From NCBI GenBank assembly GCA_015680685.1, contig MNCI01010150.1, positions 41,523-103,522 of the forward strand: 62,000 nucleotides of DNA. Reading direction: 5' to 3'. Numbering within the stretch: the first letter of the stretch is position 1; every line of letters starts with the position of its first letter. This stretch comes from Gnetum montanum (taxonomy: Eukaryota > Streptophyta > Gnetopsida > Gnetales > Gnetaceae). Under the pieces are notes generated by a model. The model was not told the origin of the DNA. It worked only from the letters and a program-made list of their open reading frames with translations, and made no database searches. A program made the position numbers and the translations under genes. Of this stretch, positions 58,331 through 62,000 are shown piece after piece.

Positions 58331-59232
58331 GGACAAAATGGTGCAACCTCCTTCCTCACAAAATTAATGCCTCCTAATACATCGCAACAGCCAATAATCA
58401 TCACCACTTGAAAACCAAACATAGAATTTGAACATGAAACTATTGAGAGATAAAAAAGCTCCATGCATTACTAATAATGATAAATGGTGTAGTTTCTGGC
58501 TAATAGTTAAAATTATTAACACAATCACTATACAAACCCACAAAAAACTTGAGAATAAGTGTGTATGCAAAAACATATCTACATAATAGTAACTAAACCA
58601 AAAGATACCCAATGGCTAAAAAATGAGAATACTACACCATCCAAAAGATACATAGAAACATCCAACATACTTATCACTTGTTATTCTAAGAAAATAAAAA
58701 AAAAACTTACAAAATAACATCTTACATCTTAACTATACACTAAAAGAAAGTAACGAATAAGGAGATCCAAAAACTAAACTAGAATATATATAAAAAAGAC
58801 ATCTCTAAATCATGTAGAAATAACTTCTAGTACAACTAGATTTGTGTCTCCAAATGATCAAAATTTGATTATCATTTATATTAAATGGGTTAGCAAGAAA
58901 AACCATAAATTACTAAAGATAATAAATAAAAAAATTAGGGTGTATAACAAAGGGAATGTGTGGTATATTTTCTGAATGCTTACCTATGAGTTTAGTCATA
59001 GTGGAAGTATCTCATCTTGAATCAAGAACTGATATGTTCATTTTTACCTTTTTTTTTTATTTTTTTTTATCATTTTTCTATTTTTGACATCTTTTTATTT
59101 CTTTAAAATTTTCCAATTCTTAATATGTTTTCATTTTTTATTATTTTTTCTTTTCTTTATAATTTTCTGTTTCTTTATAAGTTACTATGTTTTTGTTAAT
59201 AATGTTGCTAGTCATGATGCATAAATCAATAC

Positions 59233-59886
59233 TGATGAGTGGCAAGGTACCCCTACACTCAACCATATGAATACGAGCGTTTCACGCATGATCCGGTCGA
59301 ACTCCGCAAACGGACTAGTTGTGATATCTAGACAGTTACTCATAGATCACAGTTCGTTGTCTTCCCACCTGGACTAGTATTAGCTTTNNNNNNNNNNNNN
59401 NNNNNNNNNNNNNNNNNNNNNNNNNNNNNNNNNNNNNNNNNNNNNNNNNNNNNNNNNNNNNNNNNNNNNNNNNNNNNNNNNNNNNNNNNNNNNNNNNNNN
59501 NNNNNNNNNNNNNNNNNNNNNNNNNNNNNNNNNNNNNNNNNNNNNNNNNNNNNNNNNNNNNNNNNNNNNNNNNNNNNNNNNNNNNNNNNNNNNNNNNNNN
59601 NNNNNNNNNNNNNNNNNNNNNNNNNNNNNNNNNNNNNNNNNNNNNNNNNNNNNNNNNNNNNNNNNNNNNNNNNNNNNNNGGAAAAATTGACAAAAAGTCC
59701 CTACCTTAATACTAAAAAACTTAAACGTCAAAACTTAAAAACCTTTTTTACCAAATCTAAATGCCTCTTATTTATAGACGAGGAGATAGGCTATGCTATT
59801 GCGTCTAGGCTGTGATATCGTGTATGTGAGATCGTGTATGTGATATCATGGGTGCAATATCATGGCCAACAATTCATGACTCATCA
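59233..59886 (-). mobile_element. solo LTR with perfect 5-bp target duplication
   Basis: The reverse complement starts TGATGAGTCATGAATTG and ends CCACTCATCA, matching the LTR at 29297, including TATAAATA (59769-59776 reversed) and the palindromic U3 words. AATAC flanks both sides (59228-59232 and 59887-59891), the hallmark of one integration event. The 292-N gap inside leaves open whether it is a solo LTR or a full element collapsed in assembly. Confidence 0.8.
59388..59679. other. assembly gap of 292 N within the LTR
   Basis: The left flank ends in TAGCTTT of the LTR R-U5 part and the right flank resumes near the U3-R side. The expected LTR length fits a gap of about this size. Frames called across it are meaningless. 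Confidence 0.95.
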
Positions 59887-60437
59887 AATACTATGTGTTG
59901 GATCTTTCTCCTATTCTTTTAAGATGGTTGGGTAAATCATTATGTAAGAAGTGAGACCATATCATCCATCCCTCTAGTTTTTATATATAAGAAGTCTTTA
60001 TGATGAAAGTAATATGGTTCTTCTCACATGAAACTAAAATTAACTTATGATCATTATGCCTTGAAGAAAAGGAAAAGGACCAAGGAGGAATGGAAAAGGA
60101 TGTGACATCAAGAAGAACTATTTATTCCTTGCAATTTCTCTGTGTCTTACTACTCCATGTATTTATATCATCACTCATGGTTAAATTTTTATGGAAGTGT
60201 GTTCTTAAATAAGTGTTGCCTTGACATGTCACTAGAAGACCTATTATCCATGATTAAAGGTAGTCCTCTAGAAGACCTATTATCCATGATTAGGGTATCA
60301 CTAGAGAGACATGTTACCTATGCCTAAAGATAGGCTAATTTCAAGAATCTCAAAGGTATCTTAGACTAGTCTTATTATGTGATTGTAAAGACATGTCACC
60401 CATGCTCGAAGGTACCCCTTGAAACACCACAACAATT

Positions 60438-61993
60438 TGCATGTTATAACCAATCTTCATCATGTAGCTTTCACCCCATGAAACTTGAGGCAAAATTTCA
60501 TTGTAAATGTGAAAATTGTAATCCACAATGGGAAATTTCACATACTTTACACTTTTGGGGCTGAAAAATGCCTGTTAAGTGGTTAAAGCCTCATTCCCCA
60601 TGTGAAAAAAGTTACTTAGTGTCTATATTTGGACTTGGGGAGGGTCAAAATGCCTTTTGGAATGCGAAAAAGGCAATTTTATGGGTTTTATGGGGGGTGT
60701 ACATTTTTCTACGCTAGAAACACATGTAGGGGATAGATCTCACCTACCCCCAGCATGGAAGGATAGGGGTTTTGAAAAATTTTCCCCCTTCAACATGAAG
60801 ATTGAATGCACAGCTTGGAAAATTTCCCTCAAATTGAAAAGTTTCTCTCCTAGCTTGGAAAATTTCTCCCAAGCCAAGAAGCTTCCACCCCCCTCCCCCA
60901 GCCTAGAAACTTTAGCCCTAGCATGGAAGTTTCCCCTACTTCCCTAGCATGAAAACTTAAAACCCCCAATGTGGAAGCCACAAGAAGAAAAATTCATCAA
61001 TTCGTGCACTTCAACATTGACTAGCCACTTCAAAAAGCATGGTGAATAGCTCAGCATGGAAGATTCATCTCCAATGTCGAAGGGATGCCTTGATTACTAT
61101 TTTTAGTAAAGCAAACAACCATGGGGGAAGCCCTTACTATAAATAGTAACCCTCCAAATTTAGGCACCCATCTCACCTAAATCTGCATCCATTTTCAGCC
61201 AAATTTGTAGTCCTTTCATAGCCAATTTGCAGCCAAATCATGGCCAATTTGTAGCCCCATTCATTGCCCAAATACCTTATAAAAGCTAGCCTCCAACAAC
61301 ATTCATAGGATCTGGAAATGAGGAGAAATGTTTGACAAAGTTCAACAACTTTTGAGAATTATTAAGTAATTTGCATACACATAATTTCACACTTGGAACA
61401 TTTTCAAGAACTCAAGAGCTCTTTCAAGTTCCCATACTTGCATTCTCTTGAACCCCAATGTGGAAGCAATGTGGCCTTGAGATTTGGTGGATTTTTGGTA
61501 TTAACACTACACTTCTGGGATTCCAAACCCAATGTGGAGCAACTTGGCATCCAAATTCTCTACCTTTCTCATCCCCTAGTAGTAACCTAATTGGTAGATC
61601 CAAGGTTGCATTAGAAAAGAAAGGTTTGATAACATCAATAGTGGCTTAGCACCTAGATCGTGGAGCACATCACATCAACTTCAACTAGCTTTGAACTCTT
61701 GCATAAGTGAACCTCCTTTTTTTCTCATCCAGACATCATTTGTATACATTTCTCTAACTTATTCTTTATTCTTTCATAATAAAGTTTTAAGTTTTGAGTT
61801 TTATGTTCAAAAATAAATTTTATTTTCTATGCATTATTTAGATCTATTTATATTTCCATGTTTCACATCTCATAAGTTTTTGGTTGATCTATAGAACTAG
61901 CTAGGGCATCTTGAATCCCATTTTTATCATGGAGGCCCTAGGGATTCAAGGTTGGGAAACTACTTGCACCGAGGATCCTTGGTTTTTGTTCCA
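60438..61993 (+). mobile_element. LTR of family C, copy 3, near complete
   Basis: It starts TGCATGTTATAACC, as at 14552, and runs to GTTCCA near the window end. It shares GAAACTTGAGGC, TTGGGGCTGAAAAATGCC, ATGGGTTTTATGG, CACCTACCCCCAGCATGG, poly(A) AATAAAGTTTTAAG at about 61779, and AGGCCCTAGGGATTCAAGG. At 1.56 kb it is the longest copy. The element it belongs to, if any, lies beyond the window. Confidence 0.6.
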
Positions 61994-62000
61994 ATAATTG

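Larger units (their letters stand above)
55115..60437 (+). mobile_element. second gag-bearing element of the same family
   Basis: Order: 5' LTR, primer site, gag pseudogene, then the same noncoding spacer words as in the element at 29297 (T-rich tract, GTGACATCAAG block, ATGCCTAAAG block). It is interrupted by a reversed solo LTR at 59233-59886 and cut at 60438 by a family C LTR. No pol, and its ORF2 part is absent or beyond the cut. Confidence 0.6.

Noticed and set aside
59336-59731. Open frames across the 292-N gap
   Set aside because: Almost all residues are unknown; the flanks are LTR sequence.

Overview
This window is intergenic DNA from a large, AT-rich, repeat-filled plant nuclear genome. 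A gymnosperm-like giant genome is my inference; no marker gene fixes the taxon. The plant origin rests on LTRs with TATA boxes and poly(A) signals, a primer-binding site matching plant tRNA-Asp, Athila-like Ty3 pol remnants, GT-AG introns, a 5S rRNA-derived relic and a root-cap-like cysteine-rich exon. No bacterial operon, CRISPR array or ribosome-binding-site signal is present. Almost every coding region carries stops or frameshifts, many of them C-to-T changes of the kind expected in methylated transposons.

Layout: 1-4.3 kb holds no recognised gene. 4.3-9.1 kb (minus) is the relic of an intron-bearing gene of unknown function with several clean GT-AG junctions. 9.65-12.5 kb is a degenerate satellite of about 189-bp monomers. 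14.5-21.6 kb is nested LTR elements: two LTRs of a family here called C, and the 3' half of an element carrying a long non-pol ORF (ORF2), ending in a polypurine tract and LTR. 21.8-24.2 kb (plus) is a second intron-bearing relic. 24.9-27.6 kb (minus) is a Ty3 gag relic. 29.3-40.3 kb is the centrepiece: an 11-kb LTR element with a tRNA-Asp primer site, a gag ORF, two tandem arrays and a 930-codon ORF2 where pol would normally be, with no reverse transcriptase seen. 40.3-42.8 kb is an inverted relic of the same ORF2 family. 42.98-43.50 kb is a large foldback with two 252-bp arms.

44.9-46.0 kb (minus) holds the two most gene-like items: a small two-exon ORF and a root-cap-domain-like secreted protein fragment. 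48.4-49.5 kb (minus) is an apparently intronless pseudogene of a CCR4-type poly(A) exonuclease. 50.2 kb holds a 5S rRNA-derived relic, 50.9-51.3 kb an in-frame 45-bp tandem repeat, 52.4 kb a solo LTR, and 52.9-54.8 kb (minus) a Ty3 RT to integrase pol relic. 55.1-60.4 kb is a second gag-bearing element of the centrepiece's family, interrupted by a solo LTR with a perfect 5-bp target duplication. A third family C LTR runs to the window edge.

Together these suggest a non-autonomous LTR family that supplies Gag and a second large protein but depends on autonomous Ty3 relatives (such as the pol relic at 53 kb) for reverse transcription and integration. Family members share gag, ORF2 or LTR modules, but their U3 regions carry different short palindrome-rich repeats. 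Percentages, counts and alignments here were made by eye.
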